From JAWKUK01 sp041398605 (lineage in GTDB: Bacteria; Planctomycetota; UBA1135; GCA-002686595), in NCBI GenBank assembly GCA_041398605.1, contig JAWKUK010000011.1:62001-126000 (forward strand): a stretch of 64,000 nt of DNA, given 5' to 3'. The notes under the pieces were generated by a model. The model did not search any database. It worked only from the letters and a program-made list of their open reading frames with translations, and was not told the DNA's origin. The translations under genes were made by a program, and so were the position numbers. Positions 56,284 through 64,000 of this stretch are shown piece after piece. The first letter of the stretch is position 1. Each line of letters opens with the position of its first letter.

Positions 56284-58240
56284 TCAGTTGCCCAGGTCGC
56301 GGTTGCGCTGCGACCAGGCGATTCCAACGCGCTCGGTCGTGCCATTGAAGCGATAGTCGTTGATCCGAATCGTGTACGTCCCCGTTGTTGGCGGCGTGAA
56401 CTCGACGATCTCGAAGTTGTTGTTGAACGACGACGACGAGCCGTAGGACGTGCCCGAGGTCGCGTTCGCGCCGGCGAGCACCGTCAGGTCGAGGTCCGCA
56501 TTGAGCAGCGTCGACGTGTAGGACCGGTTCGCGTTCGAGGACCAAGCGATGCAGACTCGCGCGCGGTCACCGCCGTTGAGCGACACGTTGAACGTGTAGT
56601 ACCCATTGTTGCTGAAGCTCGCGCGGCTCAGGTTGACATACCGCACCCGGTTCTGCGCGCTGCATTGTGCCGCCGCGCGCTGGTGGAGGCCGCCCGCGCC
56701 GTCACGGGCCGAGAGTCGCGTCGCGCCCTCGATGTTGTGCCAGGCCGTGGCCATGATCATCGCCATCGCAGCCTCCGGCGCGACGCGTGGGTTCGAGTTC
56801 AGCCCCATGCACACAGCGAGCGCCGCTGAGGTGAAGGGCGCGCTAAAGCTCGTCCCTGAGTAGTTGCTGCGCAACCAGTCAGGCGCCATCCCGATCGTGT
56901 CGACGCCCTCGCCTACCGCGGCCAGGTTCGGCTTCTCACAGCCCGTCGTCGGGTTCTGCCAGTCCGAGAACGCACTGATCGCGTCGCCAGTCCAGCTCGT
57001 GTTGTTGTTGTCGCGGAAGCTGCCCGCCGTGACGCAGTTCCAGGCTGTACCTGGGCTGCCGACGAAGTTCCCGTTGTTCCCGGCGGAGGCTACGTACGAG
57101 TCCGAGTAGACGCGCGACTGGAAGTCGAAGTACCGGTCCTTGTACTGCAGGACGCCGCTGTAGCCGCCCCCGAAGCTCATGTTCGTCACGTCGATGTTGC
57201 GAGTGACGATCCAGTCTGCCGCGCGGGTGATGTTGAGGTCGCTGTAGGAGCTCGCGTTCGCGCTGTAGAGCTGGACTGACGGCGCGCCGCCGCGGCGCGA
57301 CGCGAGCTGCGACGCGATGCAGCCCGAGGTGCCGTGGACGTGGTCATCGGGGTTGGGGAAGAACGGGTTGTACCAGCCCACGACGTTCAGGTGCGGACAG
57401 GCCGGGTCGACCCCGTTGTCCTCGAGGACGGCCACGCGGATGCCGGCGCCGCGCCAACCGAGCGAGTAGGTCAGGTTGGCGCGATGGGTGCCGTTCGCGC
57501 TCGTGTTGTGCTCCGTGTCGGTCTTCTCCAGGTACAGCGTATCGACGAGGTTCGACGCGGCGATGGCGAGGACCTGCGCGCGCGACGCGTCGACGAAGAT
57601 CGACGGGGCCGTCGTCGAGACGTAGCGCACGTCAACGCCGATGTTCGCGAGCTCGGCCAGCACCGGCTCGACGGCCGCCTGGACCAGGTCCATCGCGAAT
57701 GCCGTCATCGCCTCTTCCATCGCATCGACGGCCTCGGGCGTCGGTTCGGCAGGCAGTTCACTGCGCAAGCGAGCGTCTTCGGCGTCCAGCGCGTCCGCGT
57801 CGTAGGCGACCCACAGGACCACCTCATGGGCGTTCTCCGGGTCGCGTTCGATGGCTGCGGCGAGGTCGACGTGGAGCTTCGCGAGCGGCGTTTCGGCGCG
57901 CAGGGCGCTCTCCCGGGCTAGGGCGGCCTCGACGTCGAGGCGCTCACCGTTGGAGTCGAATGCGGCCCCGACGACGTCGCCCGTGATGAGGTCAACGGTC
58001 TTGGAGAGCTGCGCAGTGATGCCTTGCAGCGGCAGGGCCAGCGTGTGCGTGATGGACTCTTGCGCCGCGTCGTCGTCGGCGAGCGCCGGTGGAACGGCGA
58101 CCCGTTGTGGTCTCGCGGCTCGCGCCCTGCGCCGAAGCCGCGGTGAGTGAGCAGAGCGCGCCGAGCGCGAGCGCGCTGACAAAGAGCGCTGACGGATGTG
58201 CTGAGTGGATCTTCATCTTGAGACTCGTTGCATGGCGCAC
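56284..58240 (-). CDS. Secreted subtilase (S8 serine protease), apparent frameshift after the signal peptide
   Basis: The main frame (56284-58182) encodes a complete subtilase: catalytic Asp in A-V-L-E-D-N-G-V-D, His in D-H-V-H-G-T-S-G, Ser in S-G-T-S-F-S-A-P, a pro-region of about 190 residues and a C-terminal PPC-like beta domain (F-T-P-P-T-T-G-T-Y-T-I-R-I). Its own N-terminus is arginine-rich and lacks a signal peptide. A good signal peptide (MKIHSAHPSALFVSALALG ending T-A-A-S-A-Q, ATG at 58216 or 58240) lies in another frame. It joins the protease frame only if one base is removed around 58104-58125. Either a real frameshift has disabled export or the base call is wrong. Confidence 0.8.
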
Positions 58241-58406
58241 CGCGCTGACAGGCGAGTCACGTCGACCACCGTGGCCGACGCACTAGCGCGCGGTTGTGCG
58301 CCGAGCGCTCCAACGCAGCGGCGGGCGCGAGGCTGACGGCTAATCCGTCAGATCGCGCAGGCGCCGAGCGGGGCTGCTGCAGCGGATCTCTGACGCGGGC
58401 GGGCGC

Positions 58407-58919
58407 TTACCGCAGCCGCGCGAGCTGACGCAGGTGGTGCCGCAGGTGCATCTCGTTGAAGCGGAACCATTGCGCCGCGTTGAAGTGCCCGACGATGGGG
58501 TGCGGACGTTTGAGGTTCCGTGGCGCCGCTGCGGCGGGCTCGACGAGCGCGCGCGTGCGCGCAGCGAAGGCGCCGAACCCCGCGAGCGCCTCCGACTTCG
58601 TGAGCGTCGCAGGCCTCGCCGCCGCTTCGAGCGCAGGGACGCGCGGCACGCGGATTCGCATCGGCGGGATCGAGCCGTAGGCGCAGATCAGCGCGGGCTT
58701 CCAGCGGAAGCCCACCTCCTCGGCCTCTCCGTCGATGCACAATTGGACTTGGTCCAGGATCACCGCACCTGCGACGAGGACGTGGTCGCACACCTGCCCG
58801 ATGCACCACCCGCCATCCGCCGGCGGCCGCGCCATGTCCTCGTCATTGCGCGGCTCCAGCCTGCTCAGCCAAAGCTGCATGGTCCGCTCGAATCGACTCA
58901 GTGTGCGTTCGGTTTGCAT
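58407..58919 (-). CDS. DinB-like four-helix-bundle protein
   Basis: 170 residues of mostly helix, with G-G-W-C-I-G-Q-V-C-D-H-V-L near residue 37 and M-H-L-R-H-H-L-R-Q-L near the C-terminus, which supply the metal-binding histidines of DinB/YfiT-like bundles. The family includes thiol-dependent S-transferases (bacillithiol or mycothiol) and damage-inducible proteins; which applies here is unknown. It ends 28 bp before the PLP-enzyme frame begins its last codons, in the same direction, so the two are probably one operon. Confidence 0.8.
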   Translation of the reverse strand: MQTERTLSRFERTMQLWLSRLEPRNDEDMARPPADGGWCIGQVCDHVLVAGAVILDQVQLCIDGEAEEVGFRWKPALICAYGSIPPMRIRVPRVPALEAAARPATLTKSEALAGFGAFAARTRALVEPAAAAPRNLKRPHPIVGHFNAAQWFRFNEMHLRHHLRQLARLR

Positions 58920-58946
58920 CAGGGCTCCTCATTCGGGCGACCTGCA

Positions 58947-60119
58947 TCAAAGCGCGCGCAAACGCGCCGCGAGCGCATCGACGTCGGCCTCGTCTTGGTA
59001 GAGCCCGAAGCCGAAGCGCAACCGGTCGGCCCGTGAATCGGTGACGATGTTGACGTCGAGCAGGCGCTGCTGCAACTCGCCCGCGTCCGAGCGACGGAAG
59101 GTCAAGAAGCGCGCCCGCTCGCGGCCCAAGCGCGCTTCGGGAGCGGGCATGAGCTCCCCGATGCGCAGCGGCCCGAGCGCGCCGTCGACAAAACACGCAA
59201 GCAAGCGGTCCTGAAGCCCGCGCGCGTGCGCGTGTATGGCGGCGACATCGAGGCCCTCATCCGCCAAGGTGCGCATGGTCGCGTCCAATCGAAACAGCGC
59301 CGTCGGGTCGAACGTGCTGCCGAGGAAGCGTCCGCCGTGCGCGGGGTAGGGCACTCCTCCGCGCGGCCCGGCGAGGGCATCGAAGCCCGCAAACCAGCCG
59401 GTGTAGTCTGGCCGCGGCACGACCCCGGGTGGGCAATGCAGGAAGCAGCAGCCCTCACCGCTCATCGCATATTTGTAGCCGCCTGACGTGTAGAACACGC
59501 GCTCGGCGAAGGGCCCATGGTCGTAGGGGATCGCATTGAATGAGTGGTACGCGTCGAGGACCGCGAGCGCGCCCGCGTCGGCCGCTCTCGCCAGGAGCGC
59601 GGGCGCCTCGGCGAAGACCCAACCGGAGTCGAAGAGGACATGGCTCGCGAACACGAGGTCCCAGCCCCCGCGCTGCACCGCTTCGGCGAAGCGCTCGGCG
59701 AGCGTTGGAAAGGGCTCGGCCTCGATTTGCGTCCAGGCGGCGCGGCCGCCCTCTTCCATACGCTCGAGCTGTCGCCTGAAGCTGTGGAACTCGGACCCGG
59801 TCGACAGCACGCGCAGCGGCCGATCCGTCGGCAGTGACGAGAGCACGCGGTAAACGAGCTCGTGAGTGTTGGACGCAAACGCGAGCGTCGTTGGGTCGGG
59901 CAGCCCGACCACCCCAGCGACGTGGCGCTGGCACGCGGGGTAGACCTCGCCGAGCACGACGTCCCACTTCGTGTCGAGGCGCGCGGCCGCGAGGTCCCAG
60001 GCGGCGACCTGCGCCTCGCGCGTGGCGTCGGGCCACGGGTGGTGGCTGTGGGCGGCGAAGTGAAGCCGCTCGGGGGCGGCGTGGAGGGCGCGCTGGAAGA
60101 GGTGTTTCGCGTGGATCAT
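58947..60119 (-). CDS. PLP-dependent aminotransferase class V-fold enzyme (kynureninase-like)
   Basis: 390 residues from the ATG at 60119; the frame extends further, but upstream codons look non-coding. The pattern F-A-S-N-T-H-E-L-V-Y-R-V-L, V-L-D-A-Y-H-S-F-N (Asp that contacts the PLP ring nitrogen, then His) and Y-T-S-G-G-Y-K-Y-A-M-S-G-E-G (Schiff-base Lys) is that of fold-type I class V enzymes such as kynureninase or cysteine desulfurase-like proteins. The reaction cannot be pinned down. It lies directly upstream of the DinB-like gene in the same direction. Confidence 0.83.
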   Translation of the reverse strand: MIHAKHLFQRALHAAPERLHFAAHSHHPWPDATREAQVAAWDLAAARLDTKWDVVLGEVYPACQRHVAGVVGLPDPTTLAFASNTHELVYRVLSSLPTDRPLRVLSTGSEFHSFRRQLERMEEGGRAAWTQIEAEPFPTLAERFAEAVQRGGWDLVFASHVLFDSGWVFAEAPALLARAADAGALAVLDAYHSFNAIPYDHGPFAERVFYTSGGYKYAMSGEGCCFLHCPPGVVPRPDYTGWFAGFDALAGPRGGVPYPAHGGRFLGSTFDPTALFRLDATMRTLADEGLDVAAIHAHARGLQDRLLACFVDGALGPLRIGELMPAPEARLGRERARFLTFRRSDAGELQQRLLDVNIVTDSRADRLRFGFGLYQDEADVDALAARLRAL

Positions 60120-60488
60120 GGCCGGAGCGAGCACCCTACGTCGTGGAGGCGGTCGCAGTCGATCAAAACGTCCGGCGCGGTCGTGACATGTCCGCGATTG
60201 TGGCGACTTCGTTCGGCGTCGACCGCGCGCTCTCGATGTCGACCAGCCAGGCGAGGTCGTGGAGCGTCCATCCGCCGCCCGCGGCCGCCTGTGCCCCTCG
60301 TCCGCGCCGTCGCCGCTCCCGGAGGCTTGGGGAGCCGCCTTCGACCCAGTGTGGGTCCTCGCTCCAGCGTCGCGCTGCGATTCTCGCGATCTGCGCAATC
60401 CAGCCGCAGGGTCGCGCTCGTAGTCCCGTCGGAACCTTGCTGCGCGCCTCCGTCGCGCGCTCTCCGAGTCGCATCGCTCTTATCACCT
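60120..60488. other. 369-bp divergent intergenic region with a possible small ORF
   Basis: This is the presumed promoter region for the PLP-enzyme gene (minus) and the CSLREA protein (plus). I see no clear promoter box. A GTG-started 107-codon frame on the minus strand (60163-60486) is listed separately. Confidence 0.5.
60163..60486 (-). CDS. Possible small hypothetical protein
   Basis: 107 residues from a GTG. The last 35 codons (G-G-W-T-L-H-D-L-A-W-L-V-D-I-E-S-A-R ...) have strongly GC-biased third positions and balanced composition as expected for coding sequence; the first half is arginine-rich and less convincing. It would begin 3 bp from the divergent CSLREA gene start, leaving no room for that gene's promoter, which argues against it. 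Confidence 0.2.
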   Translation of the reverse strand: MIRAMRLGERATEARSKVPTGLRARPCGWIAQIARIAARRWSEDPHWVEGGSPSLRERRRRGRGAQAAAGGGWTLHDLAWLVDIESARSTPNEVATIADMSRPRRTF

Positions 60489-62261
60489 ATGCAAGTACAA
60501 TCTGCTCGTAGCGTCGCACGCGGCGCGCTCGCCTCCATTCTTGGTTTGTCCGTCTTCGGGGGCGTATCGTTTGCGCAGTTGACCGTCGACGTCAATACCA
60601 CGGACGACACCAACGACGTCGCCCCGGGGGACGGCGTCTGCGCCGATTCGAACGGCAATTGCTCGCTCCGCGCAGCGGTGCAAGAGGCGAACGCCGGCGG
60701 CGCGATCGGGACGATTCGGCTGCAGCCCGGCGCGCTGTATGCGCTCTCACTCGTCGGCGCAGGCGAAGACTTCGCTGGATCCGGTGACCTCGACATTCGC
60801 ACCTCTCTGACCATCGAGGGGCGCGGCGCGCGAATCGATGGCCTCGGGGCCGACCGCATCTTCGACGTCGCGTACCGGAACTCATTCGTTCTGCGCGACG
60901 CGACGCTCGTGAACGGCGCGGTCGTCGGCGAGAGCGGCGGCGCGCTGCGCAACGGCGGCGCCGCGCGCCTCTTCGGCTGCATGCTCGAGGCGTCTTCAGC
61001 GACGGGCGCCGGTGCGTCCGGCGGTGGAGTCATCAACGACCGTGGCTACCTCTTGCTCGCAGATTGCCACGTCTCGGGTTGCAGCGCCGACCGCGCAGGC
61101 GGCGCGATCGAGGCCAGCGGCGGCGACACGCACGTCGAAGGCGGCGCGCTCGTCGACAACGTCGCTGGGACGCTGCCGGGCAACGGCGGCGCGTTACACC
61201 TGACGGGCGTAGGCACAGTGAGCCTGCGCAGCGTCGTCGTCCGCGGCAACTCCGCTGGTCGCGAAGGTGGCGGCCTTTGGAACTCCTCCGGCGGCGTGAT
61301 GTCGGTGGTGCTGTGCGACCTCAGCGACAACGAAGCGCTCGGTACCGCGGCGGATGACGGCGGCGGCGCCCTCTTCAACGACGGCGGGCTCATGGAGGTT
61401 CGGCTCTGCGAGCTGCGCAACAATAGCGCGAGCCAAGGCTCCGGGTCGGGCGGCGGCGTGCTCAACCTCGGCGGGGACGTCTTCGTGTCCTTGTCGCGGC
61501 TCGAGGGGAACTCGGCCCGCCGCGCTGGTGGGGGCGTCGAGGCCTCGGCGGGCTTGACGGAGCTCTTTGCGACGGAGCTCATCGGGAACTCCACAGGGGC
61601 GGCGCCCGGCAACGGCGGCGGCCTCCACCTGACCGGGGCGGGGATCGTGCGCTTGATGCAATGCGCCGTGCGCGACAACGTCGCGAGCGCTGAAGGCGGC
61701 GGCATTTGGAACTCTGCGACCGGCGTCATGGAGGCTGCGGGATGCACGTTCGCGGACAACACGGCGAGCGGCGCAGACGCGGACCAGGGCGGCGGCGGCG
61801 CGTTCAACGACGGCGGCACCATGTCCCTGGACCAGTGCCTCTTCCGCGGGAACATGGCTGACGGCGCGTCAGGCTCCGGCGGCGGAGTGCTCAACCTGGG
61901 CGGCGACCTCACGGTGCGCGCGACCCGGCTTGTCGACAACATGTGTCGCCGCGCGGGCGGCGGAATCGAAGCACGCGAAGGGACGACGACCATCCTGCAA
62001 GTCGCGTTTGTGAACAACTCCACGGGCCCCGCGCCGGGCAACGGCGGCGGCTTGCACCTGACCGGTGCCGCGACCGCAACGGTAGACCTCAGCGTCGTCA
62101 CGGGGAACCAGGCCGCGAACGAGGGTGGCGGGCTCTGGAACTCGACGACCGGGACGTTGATCGTGACGACGACAACGATCCAGGGCAACGCAGCCCCGAC
62201 GGGGGCCGATGTCTTCAACGACGGCGGCACGTTCACGATCGACGGCAACCCCGTACCTTGA
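60489..62261 (+). CDS. Secreted CSLREA-type beta-helix protein with three long repeats
   Basis: 590 residues from the ATG at 60489. The signal peptide (A-S-I-L-G-L-S-V-F-G-G-V-S-F-A-Q) leads into V-D-V-N-T-T-D-D-T-N-D and G-N-C-S-L-R-A-A-V-Q-E-A-N-A, the CSLREA domain that caps surface beta-helices. Residues about 100-590 are right-handed beta-helix rungs in the style of chlamydial polymorphic proteins (G-G-x-x-x-N and G-N-x-[SA]). The later part consists of three superrepeats of 143 residues each. It probably forms a long surface fibre or adhesin. It does not carry the cysteine-bearing C-terminal module of the other secreted proteins. Confidence 0.85.
   Translation: MQVQSARSVARGALASILGLSVFGGVSFAQLTVDVNTTDDTNDVAPGDGVCADSNGNCSLRAAVQEANAGGAIGTIRLQPGALYALSLVGAGEDFAGSGDLDIRTSLTIEGRGARIDGLGADRIFDVAYRNSFVLRDATLVNGAVVGESGGALRNGGAARLFGCMLEASSATGAGASGGGVINDRGYLLLADCHVSGCSADRAGGAIEASGGDTHVEGGALVDNVAGTLPGNGGALHLTGVGTVSLRSVVVRGNSAGREGGGLWNSSGGVMSVVLCDLSDNEALGTAADDGGGALFNDGGLMEVRLCELRNNSASQGSGSGGGVLNLGGDVFVSLSRLEGNSARRAGGGVEASAGLTELFATELIGNSTGAAPGNGGGLHLTGAGIVRLMQCAVRDNVASAEGGGIWNSATGVMEAAGCTFADNTASGADADQGGGGAFNDGGTMSLDQCLFRGNMADGASGSGGGVLNLGGDLTVRATRLVDNMCRRAGGGIEAREGTTTILQVAFVNNSTGPAPGNGGGLHLTGAATATVDLSVVTGNQAANEGGGLWNSTTGTLIVTTTTIQGNAAPTGADVFNDGGTFTIDGNPVP
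60987..62258 (+). repeat. Three tandem 429-bp coding superrepeats
   Basis: Units begin at 60987, 61416 and 61845 (residues 167, 310 and 453). Each contains, in the same order, G-G-G-V-[IL]-N, an R-x-G-G-[AG]-[IV]-E-A segment, P-G-N-G-G-[AG]-L-H-L-T-G, E-G-G-G-[LI]-W-N-S and F-N-D-G-G. The third unit stops about five residues short. The pattern indicates duplication of a whole block of beta-helix rungs. Confidence 0.85.
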
Positions 62262-62265
62262 GCGC

Positions 62266-62294
62266 GACCCCGCCCCTCTCCAAGGGGTGAGGTC
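62266..62294 (+). terminator. Hairpin after the CSLREA gene
   Basis: gaccccgcccct (62266-62277) and aggggtgaggtc (62283-62294) pair with one mismatch and one G-U across a 5-nt loop, immediately after the stop at 62261. It is the likely 3' end of that transcript, without a U-tract. Confidence 0.55.
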
Positions 62295-62316
62295 GGCTGA
62301 GCGTTGCCCAGGTACA

Positions 62317-62367
62317 CGAGCGTTCGTCCGCTGCGAGCCGATCGGCCCGCACTGGCACGAACGCTCG
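62317..62367. terminator. 11-bp inverted repeat enclosing a palindrome, between convergent genes
   Basis: cgagcgttcgt (62317-62327) and acgaacgctcg (62357-62367) are perfect complements. The 29-nt interior contains the 10-bp palindrome gccgatcggc (62337-62346). The octamer aacgctcg recurs at 62379-62386. It may be a bidirectional terminator or a REP-like element. Confidence 0.45.
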
Positions 62368-62376
62368 TCTCTTCGA

Positions 62377-62571
62377 CTAACGCTCGACTGGAGCCCAGAG
62401 CTGCCAGACCCCAGCAAGGCCAGCGATCGTGAGGGCCCCCAGCGCAAATTGACCACCTGTCGCGTAGCTCGCGAGCTTGGCGGGCGGGTCCTGCCACCAA
62501 GCGATGCCCAGCAGGCTGATCACGACGAGGCAGATGATGAGCAGCGAAAGGAGGGTGCGAATGACGTTCAT
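62377..62571 (-). CDS. Small two-helix membrane protein
   Basis: 64 residues from the ATG at 62571: a first helix (LLSLLIICLVVISLLGIAWW), a short loop (Q-D-P-P-A-K-L) and a second helix (G-A-L-T-I-A-G-L-A-G-V-W-Q-L-W). No family is recognised. It starts 13 bp after the alginate-export-type gene, in the same direction, and is likely co-transcribed; it may help that system. Confidence 0.65.
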   Translation of the reverse strand: MNVIRTLLSLLIICLVVISLLGIAWWQDPPAKLASYATGGQFALGALTIAGLAGVWQLWAPVER

Positions 62572-62584
62572 GGCGAGTTTGGGA

Positions 62585-63961
62585 TCAGAAGGTGTAGCGG
62601 ACGCCTGCGTGCAGGAAATCGACGTCATCGGACGGCCCTGAATCGGCGAGCGCCGAGCCGGTAAAGAAGTGGCTGTAGCCGCCGTAGAGCTGCGCGTGAC
62701 GATTGAGCTTGTGGTCGATGGTCAAGTCCAGCTCATATCCGATCTCACGCGAACCAAAGCCCGTGCGCGTCGGCGCACCGCCGGCGTTATAGAGGGCGTC
62801 CGATGTCTCCAATAGCTGCAGCGCGTGCAAGCCGAGGCCGAGTTGGGTCGCCGTCCCGAGGCTCCATTTGGCGCCCGCGCTGGCGTCCAGGATGTTCTGG
62901 CGGCCGATCGCGTCGATGAAGCCGAAGTAGGCGTGACCGAGCGGAAATAGCTGGTGGAACGTCCCGACGTCCCCGCCCGGCGCGTCGTCGCCGCTCGCTG
63001 CGTCGAAGCCGACGTAGAGCCGCGGCGCGCCCGCCCAACTGTCCGGCTTCCAGCCAAGCTGGCTGGCCACGGACCACGCGGCGACGTCGTTCGCGCCGAT
63101 CTCGCCAGTTTGCCAGGACAGCTCGACCTCGTAGTCGACGCGCGGCGCCGCCGGCCCGAAGGCGCGCGCGCCGACGGTCAGGCGCGACTCGTTCCCGGTC
63201 GTGCCATTGACGCTGACGGCGTCGCGTTCGTTCCCGAGCGCGTAGAGGTCGAGGCCGTGGCCGCCTTTCGGCTGCGCGCGCTGTGCATACACGCCCCAGA
63301 GCGTCTGTTCGTCGTCCGGCGTGTTGAACTCGGTCTTGTCGACGGGAACGAAGACCGTCGCGATGCCTGTTACGGTCCACGGGCCGCTCCTCCACGCTGC
63401 GGTCAGCCCTTCCCAGGTGCGCAGCGTGTTGCCCCACGGCAGCGGGCTGATGAGGCGCTGAGCGCCGAACAAGAGCATCTGTCGCCCTGGACGCAGCAGC
63501 AGCGTGCCGTCACCGAGCGGCACCGTCACGTCGATGAAGGCCTGCTGGAGGTCGATCGTATCGAGGTCCAGCGTGCGACGCCCGCCCGGTAGGTCGCGGT
63601 CGGTCGCTTGGGCGGACTTGCCCTCCACGAACAGCCGGAATGACTCGCCGACATGGAGGTCGGCGTGCCCGAGCGCGCGCGAGACGGCGAAGGTGTCCTC
63701 GTTTGCGTCCGAGAAGCCAAAGCCGCTCCAAGACTCGATGCGTGACTCGAGGCGCCCGCCAAAGCTGATCCAGGTGTGACCGTCGCTGCTAAGGTCGATG
63801 TGCTTCAGCGCATCGAATGTGTCGCCGGCCTCCCCGCTCGGCTCGAAGGCGGACCAGTCTTCGTTCTGCCGCAGGAACGCGTACGGCGGCGTCGATGGGC
63901 GCGGAGGCTCCTGCGCCGGGACAAGTGAGGTAAGGGACGCGAGCGCGACGAGGTAGAGCAT
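62585..63961 (-). CDS. Alginate-export-type outer-membrane beta-barrel protein
   Basis: 458 residues. A short signal peptide (L-V-A-L-A-S-L-T-S-L-V-P-A-Q) is followed by alternating amphipathic strands typical of a barrel. They include I-S-F-G-G-R-L-E-S-R-I-E-S-W, then L-Q-Q-A-F-I-D-V-T-V, L-R-P-G-R-Q-M-L-L-F-G-A-Q-R-L and a terminal aromatic strand (V-D-F-L-H-A-G-V-R-Y-T-F). These match the alginate-export (AlgE-like) family, including the conserved G-R-Q strand. Members transport or bind anionic polysaccharide or other small solutes across the outer membrane. Two-gene unit with the small membrane protein; 39 bp remain to the window edge. Confidence 0.8.
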   Translation of the reverse strand: MLYLVALASLTSLVPAQEPPRPSTPPYAFLRQNEDWSAFEPSGEAGDTFDALKHIDLSSDGHTWISFGGRLESRIESWSGFGFSDANEDTFAVSRALGHADLHVGESFRLFVEGKSAQATDRDLPGGRRTLDLDTIDLQQAFIDVTVPLGDGTLLLRPGRQMLLFGAQRLISPLPWGNTLRTWEGLTAAWRSGPWTVTGIATVFVPVDKTEFNTPDDEQTLWGVYAQRAQPKGGHGLDLYALGNERDAVSVNGTTGNESRLTVGARAFGPAAPRVDYEVELSWQTGEIGANDVAAWSVASQLGWKPDSWAGAPRLYVGFDAASGDDAPGGDVGTFHQLFPLGHAYFGFIDAIGRQNILDASAGAKWSLGTATQLGLGLHALQLLETSDALYNAGGAPTRTGFGSREIGYELDLTIDHKLNRHAQLYGGYSHFFTGSALADSGPSDDVDFLHAGVRYTF

Positions 63962-64000
63962 GCTCAGGGGCCGACGAGTGGGGTGAAGGGTGCGTGCACG

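Overview
The window is a high-GC stretch of bacterial chromosome, most likely from the phylum Planctomycetota (by pattern recognition, the marine 'Saltatorellus/Poly30-like' group). The main reason is that six secreted proteins end in the same module of about 135 residues. It opens with YC-x2-A-x2-NSTG, has LCLGG-x-IGRF in the middle and closes with GETWNFQ-x-WYRD-x-NP-x2-TSNFT, a signature I associate with this group. The many FG-GAP/VCBS, HAF, CSLREA and right-handed beta-helix secreted proteins and the weak Shine-Dalgarno sequences fit. I see no rRNA, tRNA, CRISPR array, insertion sequence, phage or plasmid gene; this is chromosomal core with accessory islands.

Layout. 1-6.3 kb: the 3' tip of a gene, the alkylation-repair protein Ada, a VCBS-repeat secreted protein, a membrane GDPD-like phosphodiesterase and a GT9 glycosyltransferase. 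6.4-13 kb: a beta-helix protein, a flavin amine oxidase, a PDZ plus toroid protein coupled to YjbQ, and a lone secretin N-domain protein. 13.0-23.2 kb (minus strand): the most interesting region, a tightly overlapping six-gene operon (Zn-dehydrogenase, asparagine-synthetase-like enzyme, methyltransferase, Fe(II)/2OG dioxygenase, 1024-residue NRPS-like A-T-R protein, NadR-like bifunctional enzyme), followed by a cardiolipin-synthase-type PLD. A perfect 11-bp inverted repeat lies just upstream of its first gene. 23.3-36.5 kb: a C-type-lectin protein, dapF, glutamine synthetase, a PIG-L deacetylase lipoprotein, three secreted repeat proteins, an unknown HTH-like protein, and a PadR regulator coupled to an unusual membrane protein with a polysaccharide-export-like domain. 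36.7-43.4 kb: quinol-type nitric oxide reductase, DbpA helicase, a methyltransferase and a secreted carbohydrate-binding-like protein. 43.5-49.3 kb: three large GT-C-like membrane proteins. 49.5-56.1 kb: an M48 protease, a flavin reductase, an eIF2B-like protein, GyrA and YqeY. 56.3-64 kb: a subtilase whose signal peptide lies in another frame, a DinB-like protein, a PLP enzyme, a CSLREA beta-helix protein, a small membrane protein and an alginate-export-type barrel.

How the genes work together. The 14.5-23.2 kb operon reads as a small-molecule pathway: the A-T-R protein would activate an amino or other carboxylic acid and release it reductively as an aldehyde, the dehydrogenase could interconvert aldehyde and alcohol, and the dioxygenase, methyltransferase and asparagine-synthetase-like enzyme would tailor it. 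A nicotinamide riboside kinase/NMN adenylyltransferase translated from the same message raises the possibility of a pyridine-nucleotide link, but housekeeping NAD salvage is an equally simple reading. The secreted proteins look like one surface/exported set sharing a common C-terminal module, possibly a sorting or anchoring domain. Several convergent gene pairs are separated by strong GC-rich hairpins without U-tracts.
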